From contig CAMLSF010000228.1 of NCBI GenBank assembly GCA_946482615.1, positions 1 through 5,020 on the forward strand: a DNA stretch of 5,020 bases, read 5' to 3'. Under the pieces are notes generated by a model. It had not been told where the DNA came from. It ran no database searches and saw only the letters and a program-made list of their open reading frames with translations. Positions within the stretch are counted from its first letter, which is position 1. The number at the start of each line of letters is the position of its first letter. Below are positions 1 to 5,019 of this stretch, piece by piece. The DNA is from an uncultured Chromatiaceae bacterium (GTDB lineage: Bacteria; Pseudomonadota; Gammaproteobacteria; Enterobacterales; Alteromonadaceae). The position numbers were made by a program, and so were the translations under genes.

Positions 1-556
1 TCTCCGTAATGCCGCAGAGTGATGCTGCATACACAATCTCAGCCGCGATATCACCCGCTTCAGGCTGGCCCGGAGGCGTGACTAACACCACACGGCGGCA
101 ACCGGCCAGTTGAGCAGGCACACCCAGCATTAATACAGTCGAAGGCAAAGGTGCACTGCCCCCTGGTACATACAAACCGACCTGATCCAAAGCGCTGTAA
201 TTGAGTTCACAGACCACACCTGGCTGAGTTTCAATGCGGATATTTTGTGGCAACTGAGCCGCATGAAAAGTGCGGATATTACGGTAGGCAATCTCTATGG
301 CAGTTTTCAGCTCATCGGCTAAAGAGGCAATTAAGCTTTGTTGCAACTCATCCGACAAACGCAAAGGGTTGCCTGGAAGCTTGTCAAATTCAAGGCTAAA
401 GCGCTTTAAAGCTGCATCGCCTTCAGTGCGCACGGCTCGGATAATGTCCCGCACCTGTTGTTTTACGCTGTCGGATTCCTGCTGCAGCGGGCGCTCTAAT
501 AAAGCCTGCCGTGCTTTTTGATCCAGTTGTTGCCAGTTGCTGATCTGAAACAACAT
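1..556 (-). CDS. hisD: Histidinol dehydrogenase, N-terminal 185 residues (partial)
   Basis: HisD oxidises L-histidinol to L-histidine in two NAD+-dependent steps, the last two of histidine synthesis, in the cytosol; it is a zinc enzyme. I translated the minus strand from ATG at 556. The frame is open for 185 codons and leaves the window at its left edge, so the C-terminal half with most zinc and catalytic residues is not visible (family length is about 430). The diagnostic stretch is VGLYVPGGSAPLPSTVLML at about residues 126-144, followed by GVPAQLAGC, the conserved glycine-rich core of HisD. The N-terminus (MLFQISNWQQ) fits the family. The start lies 3 nt after the hisG stop, with GGAG/AAGG just upstream inside the hisG end, so translation is probably coupled. 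hisG-hisD is the usual enteric his operon order. No frameshift is seen. The edge is a window cut, not a truncation. Confidence 0.96.
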   Translation of the reverse strand, partial: MLFQISNWQQLDQKARQALLERPLQQESDSVKQQVRDIIRAVRTEGDAALKRFSLEFDKLPGNPLRLSDELQQSLIASLADELKTAIEIAYRNIRTFHAAQLPQNIRIETQPGVVCELNYSALDQVGLYVPGGSAPLPSTVLMLGVPAQLAGCRRVVLVTPPGQPEAGDIAAEIVYAASLCGITE

Positions 557-559
557 GCC

Positions 560-1462
560 TTACTCCATCATCTTTTCAATAGGTAATACAAGAATGGAGC
601 TGGCGCCTAAGCCTTTCAGTTGCTCCATGGTTTCCCAGAACAAAGTTTCGCTGCTGACCACATGCAAGGCGACTAAATCGTCATTGCCTGCCAGCGGCAA
701 TAAAGTTGGGTTTTCAGCGCCTGGCAGCAGAGCTATCACTTCTTGCAAACGGGCCCGTGGTGCGTGCAACATAATGTATTTGCTTTCATTGGCCTGCATC
801 ACGCCCTGAATACGGGGCATCAGTTTTTTGATCAGTTTCAGTTGTTTTTCATCGGCTAAATCGCGGCGCTGAATAAGCACAGCTTTGGAGCGGTAAATCA
901 CTTCCACTTCTTTTAGGCCATTGGCTTCTAAAGTGGCTCCTGTGGAGACTAAATCACAAATGGCGTCGGCTAAACCGGCGCGAGGTGCCACTTCGACTGA
1001 GCCCTTTAAATTAACAATGCGGCAATTCACGCCGTTTTGTTTTAAATAACGGTTCAGTAAACGGGGGTAGGTGGTGGCTATAGTGCGGCCTTCTAAATCC
1101 TTGACTGATGTGTAATTTTCTTCCTGCGGCACGGCAATAGATAAGCGGCAGCCACCAAAATCCAATCGCGCCAGCACAGTGTAGTCGTAAGTTTCGTTGT
1201 CCATTTGACGTTGCAGGGAGACTTCTTCCAGCACGTTTTCGCCAACAAAACCTAAATCGCACACTCCGTCCATCACTAAACCCGGAATATCGTCATCCCG
1301 CACCCGCAGTAAATCGATGTCCATGTTTTCAACATGGGCAATCAGACGCTGTTCACGTAAGTTGATTTTTAAACCGCAGCTGGTCAGCAGAGCCTGTGAG
1401 TCTTGTGACAGGCGACCTGACTTCTGAATGGCGATACGTAATCTGTTGCTGTTTACTGTCAT
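560..1462 (-). CDS. hisG: ATP phosphoribosyltransferase, long form
   Basis: HisG condenses ATP with PRPP to phosphoribosyl-ATP, the committed step of histidine synthesis, and is feedback-inhibited by histidine. From ATG at 1462 the protein has 300 residues, against 299 in E. coli. It begins [19 protein letters not shown] and ends [11 protein letters not shown], both nearly identical to the enteric enzyme. [14 protein letters not shown] (about 53-66) and LDFGGCRLS (about 100-108) are family signatures. [19 protein letters not shown] (157-175), followed by ATLEANGL, is the PRPP-binding region. Residues about 225-300 form the C-terminal regulatory domain of the long, hexameric HisG, which does not need HisZ. 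An in-frame GTG at 1474 would add four residues, but an AAGG directly abuts it; the same AAGG is about 11 nt from ATG 1462, so I chose ATG. The gene lies behind the attenuator and 3 nt before hisD. Confidence 0.98.
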   Translation of the reverse strand: MTVNSNRLRIAIQKSGRLSQDSQALLTSCGLKINLREQRLIAHVENMDIDLLRVRDDDIPGLVMDGVCDLGFVGENVLEEVSLQRQMDNETYDYTVLARLDFGGCRLSIAVPQEENYTSVKDLEGRTIATTYPRLLNRYLKQNGVNCRIVNLKGSVEVAPRAGLADAICDLVSTGATLEANGLKEVEVIYRSKAVLIQRRDLADEKQLKLIKKLMPRIQGVMQANESKYIMLHAPRARLQEVIALLPGAENPTLLPLAGNDDLVALHVVSSETLFWETMEQLKGLGASSILVLPIEKMME

Positions 1463-1487
1463 GTTATTGAGCACCTTTTAAAATCGT

Positions 1488-1521
1488 AAAACAAAAACCC
1501 CGGGATTTTAGCCCCGGGGTT
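1488..1521 (-). terminator. his attenuator intrinsic terminator
   Basis: On the minus strand a perfect 9-bp stem, AACCCCGGG (1521-1513) with CCCGGGGTT (1504-1496), encloses an 8-nt loop and runs into TTTTTGTTTT (1497-1488). This is a strong Rho-independent terminator. It lies 26 nt before the hisG ATG and about 70 nt after the hisL stop, so a full his transcript must read through it. That position, with the His-rich leader peptide upstream, identifies it as the attenuator rather than a gene-end terminator. Confidence 0.93.
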
Positions 1522-1523
1522 CA

Positions 1524-1597
1524 GTTGGAATTGGTTTGCACTTTTCCACCAGAGGCTGGTTACAACCTAGCCTCCAATGTCAACACGGACCGGCTAG
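1524..1597 (-). promoter_or_regulatory. his leader alternative RNA pairings (pause and antiterminator region)
   Basis: Between hisL and the terminator the minus-strand RNA can form mutually exclusive pairings, read by eye. (a) CTAGCC (1597-1592, overlapping the hisL stop) pairs with GGCTAG (1572-1567). (b) GAGGCT-A-GGTT (1574-1564) pairs with AACC-AGCCTC (1561-1552); G-U pairs extend this helix to about 1579-1547. (c) GTTG..ATTGG (1584-1574) pairs with CCAAT..CAAC (1534-1524), and CCGG (1593-1590) could then pair with CCGG inside the terminator 5' arm (1517-1514). A ribosome stalled on the His codons would cover the 5' arm of (a) and free the downstream strand. Which pairing is the true antiterminator is inference; folding with covariation would decide. 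Confidence 0.65.
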
Positions 1598-1641
1598 TCG
1601 GATAAATGATGGTGATGATGCCAGTGGATGTTGATAATCAT
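1594..1641 (-). CDS. hisL: his operon leader peptide
   Basis: A 15-codon reading frame, MIINIHWHHHHHLSD, ends in TAG. Six of the 15 codons are His (positions 6 and 8-12: CAC, CAT, CAT, CAC, CAT, CAT), with a Trp inside the run. A good Shine-Dalgarno, GAGGAG (1655-1650), stands 8 nt before the ATG. The peptide is not expected to act as a protein. Its translation senses charged tRNA-His: when histidine is short the ribosome stalls in the His run and the downstream RNA folds to avoid the terminator. E. coli hisL is 16 residues with seven consecutive His, so size, composition and position agree. The sequence outside the His run is not alike, as expected for leader peptides. Confidence 0.95.
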   Translation of the reverse strand: MIINIHWHHHHHLSD

Positions 1642-1669
1642 AAAAGTGACTCCTCGTTAAGATGTATAC

Positions 1670-1698
1670 AAGCTAACGGCTTTTTGTGATTCAGGCAA
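1670..1698 (-). promoter_or_regulatory. Candidate sigma-70 promoter of the his operon
   Basis: On the minus strand TTGCCT (1698-1693) and TAGCTT (1675-1670) are separated by 17 nt and precede the hisL ribosome binding site. As I recall it, the enteric his promoter has a similar form (TTGCTT-like -35, poor TAGGTT-like -10), which supports this choice despite the weak -10. Transcription would start near 1663, giving a leader of about 22 nt before hisL. An alternative -10, TATACA (1668-1663), has no good -35 and would put the start almost on the Shine-Dalgarno. No experimental support. Confidence 0.45.
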
Positions 1699-1838
1699 CA
1701 GGTTTTTTGTTTCAGTTGTATTTTATTTTGAAGTTGTATGTTTATTATCTTGTTGTTTTTATTGAATTATTTTTATTTTATTCAGTTTTTCACGATAAAA
1801 ACTGAATAAGTTATAAAAAATAAACTCCAATAATATGA
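1699..1838. other. AT-rich divergent intergenic region
   Basis: This stretch separates the leftward his operon from the rightward small-protein/yoaA/tsaB genes. It is strongly AT-rich with T-runs on the plus strand and holds no credible reading frame. Visible elements are two direct copies of AGTTGTAT (1714-1721 and 1732-1739, 18 bp apart) and the inverted repeat listed separately. The composition could act as an UP-element or bind nucleoid proteins, but nothing specific can be shown from the sequence. Confidence 0.6.
1778..1809. repeat. Perfect 13-bp inverted repeat with 6-nt spacer
   Basis: TTATTCAGTTTTT (1778-1790) and its exact reverse complement AAAAACTGAATAA (1797-1809) flank CACGAT. 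Partial complementarity continues outward to about 1770 and 1817. Neither transcript direction has a clean U-tract after the stem, so it is not a standard terminator. Its place between two divergent transcription units suggests an operator for a dimeric regulator or a structural element; the function is unknown. Confidence 0.75.
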
Positions 1839-1867
1839 TTGAAAAATAATCAGGTTGTATAGATAAA
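1839..1867 (+). promoter_or_regulatory. Candidate rightward promoter upstream of the small protein gene
   Basis: TTGAAA (1839-1844, five of six matches to the -35 consensus) is followed after 17 nt by GATAAA (1862-1867, four of six). An overlapping TATAGA (1858-1863) would be a better -10 but at a short 13-nt spacing. Either would give a short leader ahead of the ribosome binding site at 1899. In such AT-rich DNA, chance matches are common. Confidence 0.35.
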
Positions 1868-1898
1868 GTTATTTATGTGACTGCCGATAACAGGGCAG

Positions 1899-1904
1899 AG
1901 GAGG
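1899..1904 (+). promoter_or_regulatory. Strong ribosome binding site fixing the start at 1910
   Basis: AGGAGG, inside the longer purine run AGAGGAGGGG, ends 5 nt before ATG 1910. The in-frame GTG at 1877 has only AT-rich sequence before it. The site therefore decides the start of the small protein in favour of ATG 1910. Confidence 0.8.
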
Positions 1905-1909
1905 GGTTT

Positions 1910-2170
1910 ATGGACGCTTTATTTCCCTATTTGTACCGACCGCCGGGCACACCAGCTGAGCAGCCTGGACCTATGATCGCGCCTGTGTTTAAAGATGCCA
2001 AAATCAGCGCTTATGAAAAAGAGGAAAAACGTTTCCTGATTTTACTCAAAGATCAGCAAAAAAAACGTCAGGACAGACGCCGTCGTGATGACTATCCGCC
2101 AGCGCCTGAAACTACACCTGAAGAAGAACAGCGTGTGGATGATGAAGGACACTTAGATATTTTTATCTAG
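1910..2170 (+). CDS. Small charged protein of unknown function, 86 residues
   Basis: I do not recognise this protein. From ATG 1910 it has 86 residues in three visible parts. Residues 1-24 are proline-rich and aromatic (MDALFPYLYRPPGTPAEQPG). Residues about 34-60 are highly charged and probably helical, ending in a basic run (KKRQDRRRRDD). Residues about 61-86 are acidic and proline-rich and end in GHLDIFI. There is no signal peptide or membrane segment, so it is probably cytosolic and partly disordered. The excellent ribosome binding site, the well-formed codon use and the absence of a competing frame argue that it is real. An in-frame GTG at 1877 would add 11 residues but lacks a ribosome binding site. 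It lies 89 nt upstream of the yoaA ATG on the same strand and may be co-transcribed with it. The terminal LDIF resembles the core of bacterial sliding-clamp-binding motifs (QL[SD]LF type); that link is speculative. Confidence 0.8.
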   Translation: MDALFPYLYRPPGTPAEQPGPMIAPVFKDAKISAYEKEEKRFLILLKDQQKKRQDRRRRDDYPPAPETTPEEEQRVDDEGHLDIFI

Positions 2171-2182
2171 CCAAGGCATAAT
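2154..2182 (+). promoter_or_regulatory. Candidate internal promoter for yoaA-tsaB
   Basis: TAGATA (2154-2159, four of six) and CATAAT (2177-2182, five of six) are spaced by 17 nt, straddling the end of the small protein gene. A GC-rich AGCGC discriminator follows. Transcription would start near 2189, about 70 nt before the yoaA ATG, giving yoaA-tsaB expression independent of the upstream gene. This is judged from consensus only. Confidence 0.4.
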
Positions 2183-2259
2183 AGCGCAAATTCTTGCCGG
2201 GCCCTTTTTATGCTGTTGTCTGCTGCTTTACCTGCCAGTTCTGTTTTCTCTGTGTGCTT

Positions 2260-4179
2260 ATGCTAAAACAAGTGCAACAGGCTTTTGCCGAACAAGGGGC
2301 TTTGTCCAAAGCTATTGCAGGTTTTAAAGCCCGTGAACCACAAAAGCTGATGGCGGCGTCAGTGACTAAATCCATTGAAAACGGCAATGCTTTATTGGTC
2401 GAAGCAGGCACAGGCACAGGCAAAACTTACGCCTATTTAGTGCCGGCTTTGTTATCCGGCAAAAAAGTGATTTTATCCACCGGAACTAAAAACCTGCAGG
2501 AACAGCTGTATTTCCGCGATTTACCTACAGTATTAAAAGCTTTGGCCTTGCCGGTTGAAACCTCCTTATTAAAAGGCCGTTCCAACTATTTATGTTTATT
2601 CCGCCTTGATCAGCATTATCAGCATGTGCCAACGGCGGATGCGGCTGTGATTAACGATTTAAGCCTGATTAAAAAATGGTCCAACGAAACCCAAAGTGGT
2701 GATATAGGTGAGCTGACTTATATAGCCGAAGACTCCAAAGCTTTGCCTCTGGTCACCAGTACAGCAGACAATTGCCTCGGCAAAGACTGCCCATCCTACG
2801 AAGATTGTTATTTGCTCAGAGCCCGCAAAAAGGCGATGCAGGCCGATTTAGTGGTGGTGAACCACCATTTGTTTTTTGCCGATATGGCGCTCAAAGACAC
2901 TGGTTTTGGTGAGTTGCTGCCGAATATGGATGTGGTGATCTTTGATGAAGCTCATCAAATTCCGGATATCGCCAGTGAGTATTTTGGCGAAACCTTATCC
3001 AGCCGTACTTTGCTTGATCTCTGTAAAGAGCTGGAACTGATTTGTAAAACCGAGCTTAGGGATCATCCACAGCTGAGTAAAACCGCAGACAAACTGGCCA
3101 CTTTAGTGCGGGACTGGCGCTTGCTGTGGTCCGATGAACCTGAGCGCGGCAACTGGCGGGATAGCAGCAAAAGGCCTGATGTACAGCTGGCTTTGACTCG
3201 TGTTTCTGAAGCCATGAGCATGTTGTATCAGGTGCTCAAAGGCAGTTTGGGCCGCAACGAAGTGGTGGATCATTGTTTTGAACGGTTGGCTTTGGCGAAA
3301 ACCCAGCTGGAAAAACTGCAGGATGTCAGCAAAACCGGCGTCAGTTTTTGGTATGAAACCACCAGACAACATATCAGTCTGCACTTAACGCCTTTAAGTA
3401 TTGCCGATAAATTCCGTGAGCTGGTCTTTGCCGAAAAACGCAGCTGGATTTTTACCTCAGCCACTTTGTCTGTGGATCAGGGGTTTGCCCACTATAGTGA
3501 ACAAATGGGCTTGCAGCAGGCCGATACTCTGCTGCTCGACAGCCCTTTTGATTACCAACAACAAGCCCTGTTGCTGGTGCCGCGTTATTTACCTGAGCCC
3601 AATGACGCCCGGATGGGTAAAGCGCTGCTTAAACTGGCGGTGCCTTTAATTGAGGCCAATCAGGGCCGCTGTTTTTTCCTGTTCACCAGTCATCGTATGC
3701 TGCAGTGGATGGCCAATGAATTGCCGCAGCATTTGTCTTTGCCTGTGCTGGTGCAGGGCAGTACCAGTAAACGATTATTGCTGGAACAGTTTGTCGAAAC
3801 TAAACATGCGGTGTTGCTTGGCACCGGCAGTTTCTGGGAAGGTGTGGATGTAAGGGGGGATACCTTAAGCTGCGTCATTATCGACAAGCTGCCTTTTGCC
3901 TCGCCTGATGATCCGTTATTGCAGGCGCGTAATGAAGATTGTCAGATGAAAGGTCAGGATCCTTTTGCTTTAGTGCAATTGCCACAAGCCGTAATCACGT
4001 TAAAACAGGGTGTTGGCCGTTTAATCCGTGACGTATCAGACAGGGGTGTACTGGTGATTTGTGATAACAGATTAGTGACCCGGCCTTATGGTTCGGTATT
4101 TTTAAAAAGTTTACCGCCCATGCGTCGTAGCCGCGATTTGCAGGCTGCGGTAAAATTCCTGGCAGATTTGCCGAAGTAG
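2260..4179 (+). CDS. yoaA: XPD/DinG-family iron-sulfur DNA helicase YoaA
   Basis: This is a superfamily 2 ATP-dependent 5'-3' DNA helicase of the XPD/DinG type. In E. coli YoaA pairs with the polymerase III chi subunit (HolC) and helps repair stalled or damaged forks. From ATG 2260 it has 639 residues (E. coli 636). Walker A EAGTGTGKT is at 48-56. Cys112, 172, 177 and 183 (NYLC, DNC, KDC, EDC) are the expected 4Fe-4S ligands. ARKKAMQADLVVVNHH follows and the DEAH box is at 229-232. TSATLS is at 399-404, SFWEGVDVRGD at 524-534 and QGVGRLIR (motif VI) at 583-590. Similarity to E. coli YoaA runs end to end, closer than to DinG. Upstream in frame a TTG (2194) would add 22 Cys-rich residues not seen in the family. 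No clear Shine-Dalgarno precedes ATG 2260, which is odd; a GTG at 2254 is a minor alternative. tsaB follows after 34 nt, as in E. coli. Confidence 0.96.
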   Translation: MLKQVQQAFAEQGALSKAIAGFKAREPQKLMAASVTKSIENGNALLVEAGTGTGKTYAYLVPALLSGKKVILSTGTKNLQEQLYFRDLPTVLKALALPVETSLLKGRSNYLCLFRLDQHYQHVPTADAAVINDLSLIKKWSNETQSGDIGELTYIAEDSKALPLVTSTADNCLGKDCPSYEDCYLLRARKKAMQADLVVVNHHLFFADMALKDTGFGELLPNMDVVIFDEAHQIPDIASEYFGETLSSRTLLDLCKELELICKTELRDHPQLSKTADKLATLVRDWRLLWSDEPERGNWRDSSKRPDVQLALTRVSEAMSMLYQVLKGSLGRNEVVDHCFERLALAKTQLEKLQDVSKTGVSFWYETTRQHISLHLTPLSIADKFRELVFAEKRSWIFTSATLSVDQGFAHYSEQMGLQQADTLLLDSPFDYQQQALLLVPRYLPEPNDARMGKALLKLAVPLIEANQGRCFFLFTSHRMLQWMANELPQHLSLPVLVQGSTSKRLLLEQFVETKHAVLLGTGSFWEGVDVRGDTLSCVIIDKLPFASPDDPLLQARNEDCQMKGQDPFALVQLPQAVITLKQGVGRLIRDVSDRGVLVICDNRLVTRPYGSVFLKSLPPMRRSRDLQAAVKFLADLPK

Positions 4180-4200
4180 CATAAAAATCAGAATTGTTGA

Positions 4201-4206
4201 AAGGAG
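4201..4206 (+). promoter_or_regulatory. Ribosome binding site for the TTG start of tsaB
   Basis: AAGGAG lies 7 nt before TTG 4214. No ATG in frame nearby would give the conserved N-terminus, so this site supports a true TTG start. Confidence 0.85.
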
Positions 4207-4213
4207 CCGCCTG

Positions 4214-4933
4214 TTGAAATTACTGGCATTAGATACCTCAACCGAAGCTTGTTCAGTGGCATTAACCCTTGATGGCAAGATACTGAGTCTGGATGAAGTT
4301 TGTCCGCAGCAACACAGCAAACGTATTTTGCCTATGGTGCAGCAGCTGTTGTCTGAAGCAGGCTTAAGCTTACAGCAACTGGATGGTCTGGTATTTGGTA
4401 AAGGCCCTGGTAGTTTTACCGGTGTGCGTATTGGTGTGGGTGTCTGTCAGGGACTGGCTTTTGGCGCTGAACTGCCTGTTTATGGTGTCTCAACCTTAGC
4501 AGCTATGGCTCAAGCCGCGCACCGATTGCATCAGGCACATCAGGTGGTGGCTGCTATAGATGCACGGATGAATGAAGTTTATCTGGCCAGTTTTCAGCTG
4601 GATGAGCAGGGCCTGATGCAAGCTCTTAGTGTTGAAGTAGCGGCTAAGCCAGCTGATTTACCTGCACCTGTATTAAAAGGCCATATCTGCGCTGTAGGCA
4701 CGGGCTGGCAAACCTATCCACAGCAGTTGGAAGACTGGCATAAAACTGGCAATAGTGGCGATGAAGAATTCGCTGCGATCCACCATAGTCCTGTGATTCT
4801 GTATCCTTCAGCGCAGGATATGTTGAGTCTGGCGGCAATTCCGTTCCGGCAGGGGCAGTTTATTGCCGCAGAACTGGCAGAACCTACTTATGTGAGGGAC
4901 GAAGTCACCTGGCAAAAACTACCAGGCCGATAA
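4214..4933 (+). CDS. tsaB: tRNA threonylcarbamoyladenosine biosynthesis protein TsaB
   Basis: TsaB (formerly YeaZ) is a non-catalytic ASKHA-fold partner of TsaD. With TsaE it supports transfer of threonylcarbamoyl from TsaC-made threonylcarbamoyl-AMP to A37 of tRNAs reading ANN codons (t6A). The 239-residue product (E. coli 231) begins MKLLALDTSTEACSVAL, the first strand and loop of the ASKHA fold. KGPGSFTGVRIGVGVCQGLA starts at residue 63; GPGSFTG (64-70) is the family signature. GVSTLAAMAQ (81-90), AAIDARMNEVY and the C-terminal EPTYVRDEVTWQKLPG also match the enteric protein. The start is TTG, supported by AAGGAG 7 nt upstream and by the alignment of the N-terminus. It lies 34 nt after yoaA on the same strand with no terminator between, so the two probably share a transcript. 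No U-tract terminator is visible after the stop; a palindromic repeat follows. Confidence 0.96.
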   Translation: MKLLALDTSTEACSVALTLDGKILSLDEVCPQQHSKRILPMVQQLLSEAGLSLQQLDGLVFGKGPGSFTGVRIGVGVCQGLAFGAELPVYGVSTLAAMAQAAHRLHQAHQVVAAIDARMNEVYLASFQLDEQGLMQALSVEVAAKPADLPAPVLKGHICAVGTGWQTYPQQLEDWHKTGNSGDEEFAAIHHSPVILYPSAQDMLSLAAIPFRQGQFIAAELAEPTYVRDEVTWQKLPGR

Positions 4934-4949
4934 ACCCGTCGTCCTTGCA

Positions 4950-4960
4950 GCCGCAGCGGC
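4950..4960. repeat. Short GC palindrome GCCGC-A-GCGGC
   Basis: Five-base arms around a single central base, 16 nt after the tsaB stop. It is too tight to be a stable hairpin on its own and no T-run follows. It may be the outer part of the larger palindromic element immediately to its right. Confidence 0.4.
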
Positions 4961-4971
4961 GTTGACTGCGC

Positions 4972-5019
4972 CTTCTCGCCCCGGTCACATAGGTGAACTA
5001 TGCTCCCGGGGTCTCGAAG
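4972..5019. repeat. Imperfect GC-rich palindrome, probable intergenic repeat element
   Basis: Arms are symmetric about position 4995: CATAG (4988-4992) with CTATG (4998-5002), CCCCGG (4979-4984) with CCGGGG (5006-5011), and CTTC (4972-4975) with GAAG (5016-5019), separated by short unpaired stretches. The central loop is GTGAA. The GC-rich composition, unlike the surrounding intergenic DNA, and the placement after a gene end resemble REP/BIME-like elements. The window stops at its right edge, so its full extent and copy number are unknown. It could also help terminate or stabilise the tsaB transcript. Confidence 0.7.

Noticed and set aside
555..809. Plus-strand reading frames opposite hisD and hisG (also 297-521)
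   Set aside because: They lie wholly antisense to strongly conserved coding sequence, with no ribosome binding site and no recognisable product.
1011..1262. Second minus-strand frame within hisG
   Set aside because: It overlaps hisG in another frame; HisG is intact and conserved throughout, so there is no sign of a frameshift or nested gene.
1463..1474. GTG start for hisG four codons upstream
   Set aside because: The only Shine-Dalgarno-like AAGG directly abuts this GTG but is suitably spaced from ATG 1462, and family proteins begin at the equivalent of ATG 1462.
1778..1820. The 13-bp inverted repeat as a bidirectional terminator
   Set aside because: The stem is AT-rich and neither transcript direction is followed by a continuous U-tract, and no gene ends nearby on either strand.
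1877..1909. GTG start adding 11 residues to the small protein
   Set aside because: There is no ribosome binding site before it, while AGGAGG sits 5 nt before ATG 1910.
2171..2210. Possible terminator between the small protein gene and yoaA (CCGGGCCC followed by T5)
   Set aside because: GGGCCC is a loopless palindrome and no stable stem with a loop can be drawn directly before the T-run.
2194..2259. Cys-rich 22-residue N-terminal extension of YoaA from a TTG start
   Set aside because: It contains CxxC-like spacing and looks like a metal site, but it needs a TTG with no ribosome binding site, is absent from the family, and spans the probable promoter leader. ATG 2260 gives the normal length.
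3103..3464. Minus-strand reading frames inside yoaA (also 2208-2423, 3690-3887, 4111-4320) and plus-strand out-of-frame ones (3401-3649, 3650-3853)
   Set aside because: All are shadows of the conserved yoaA and tsaB frames with no independent support.
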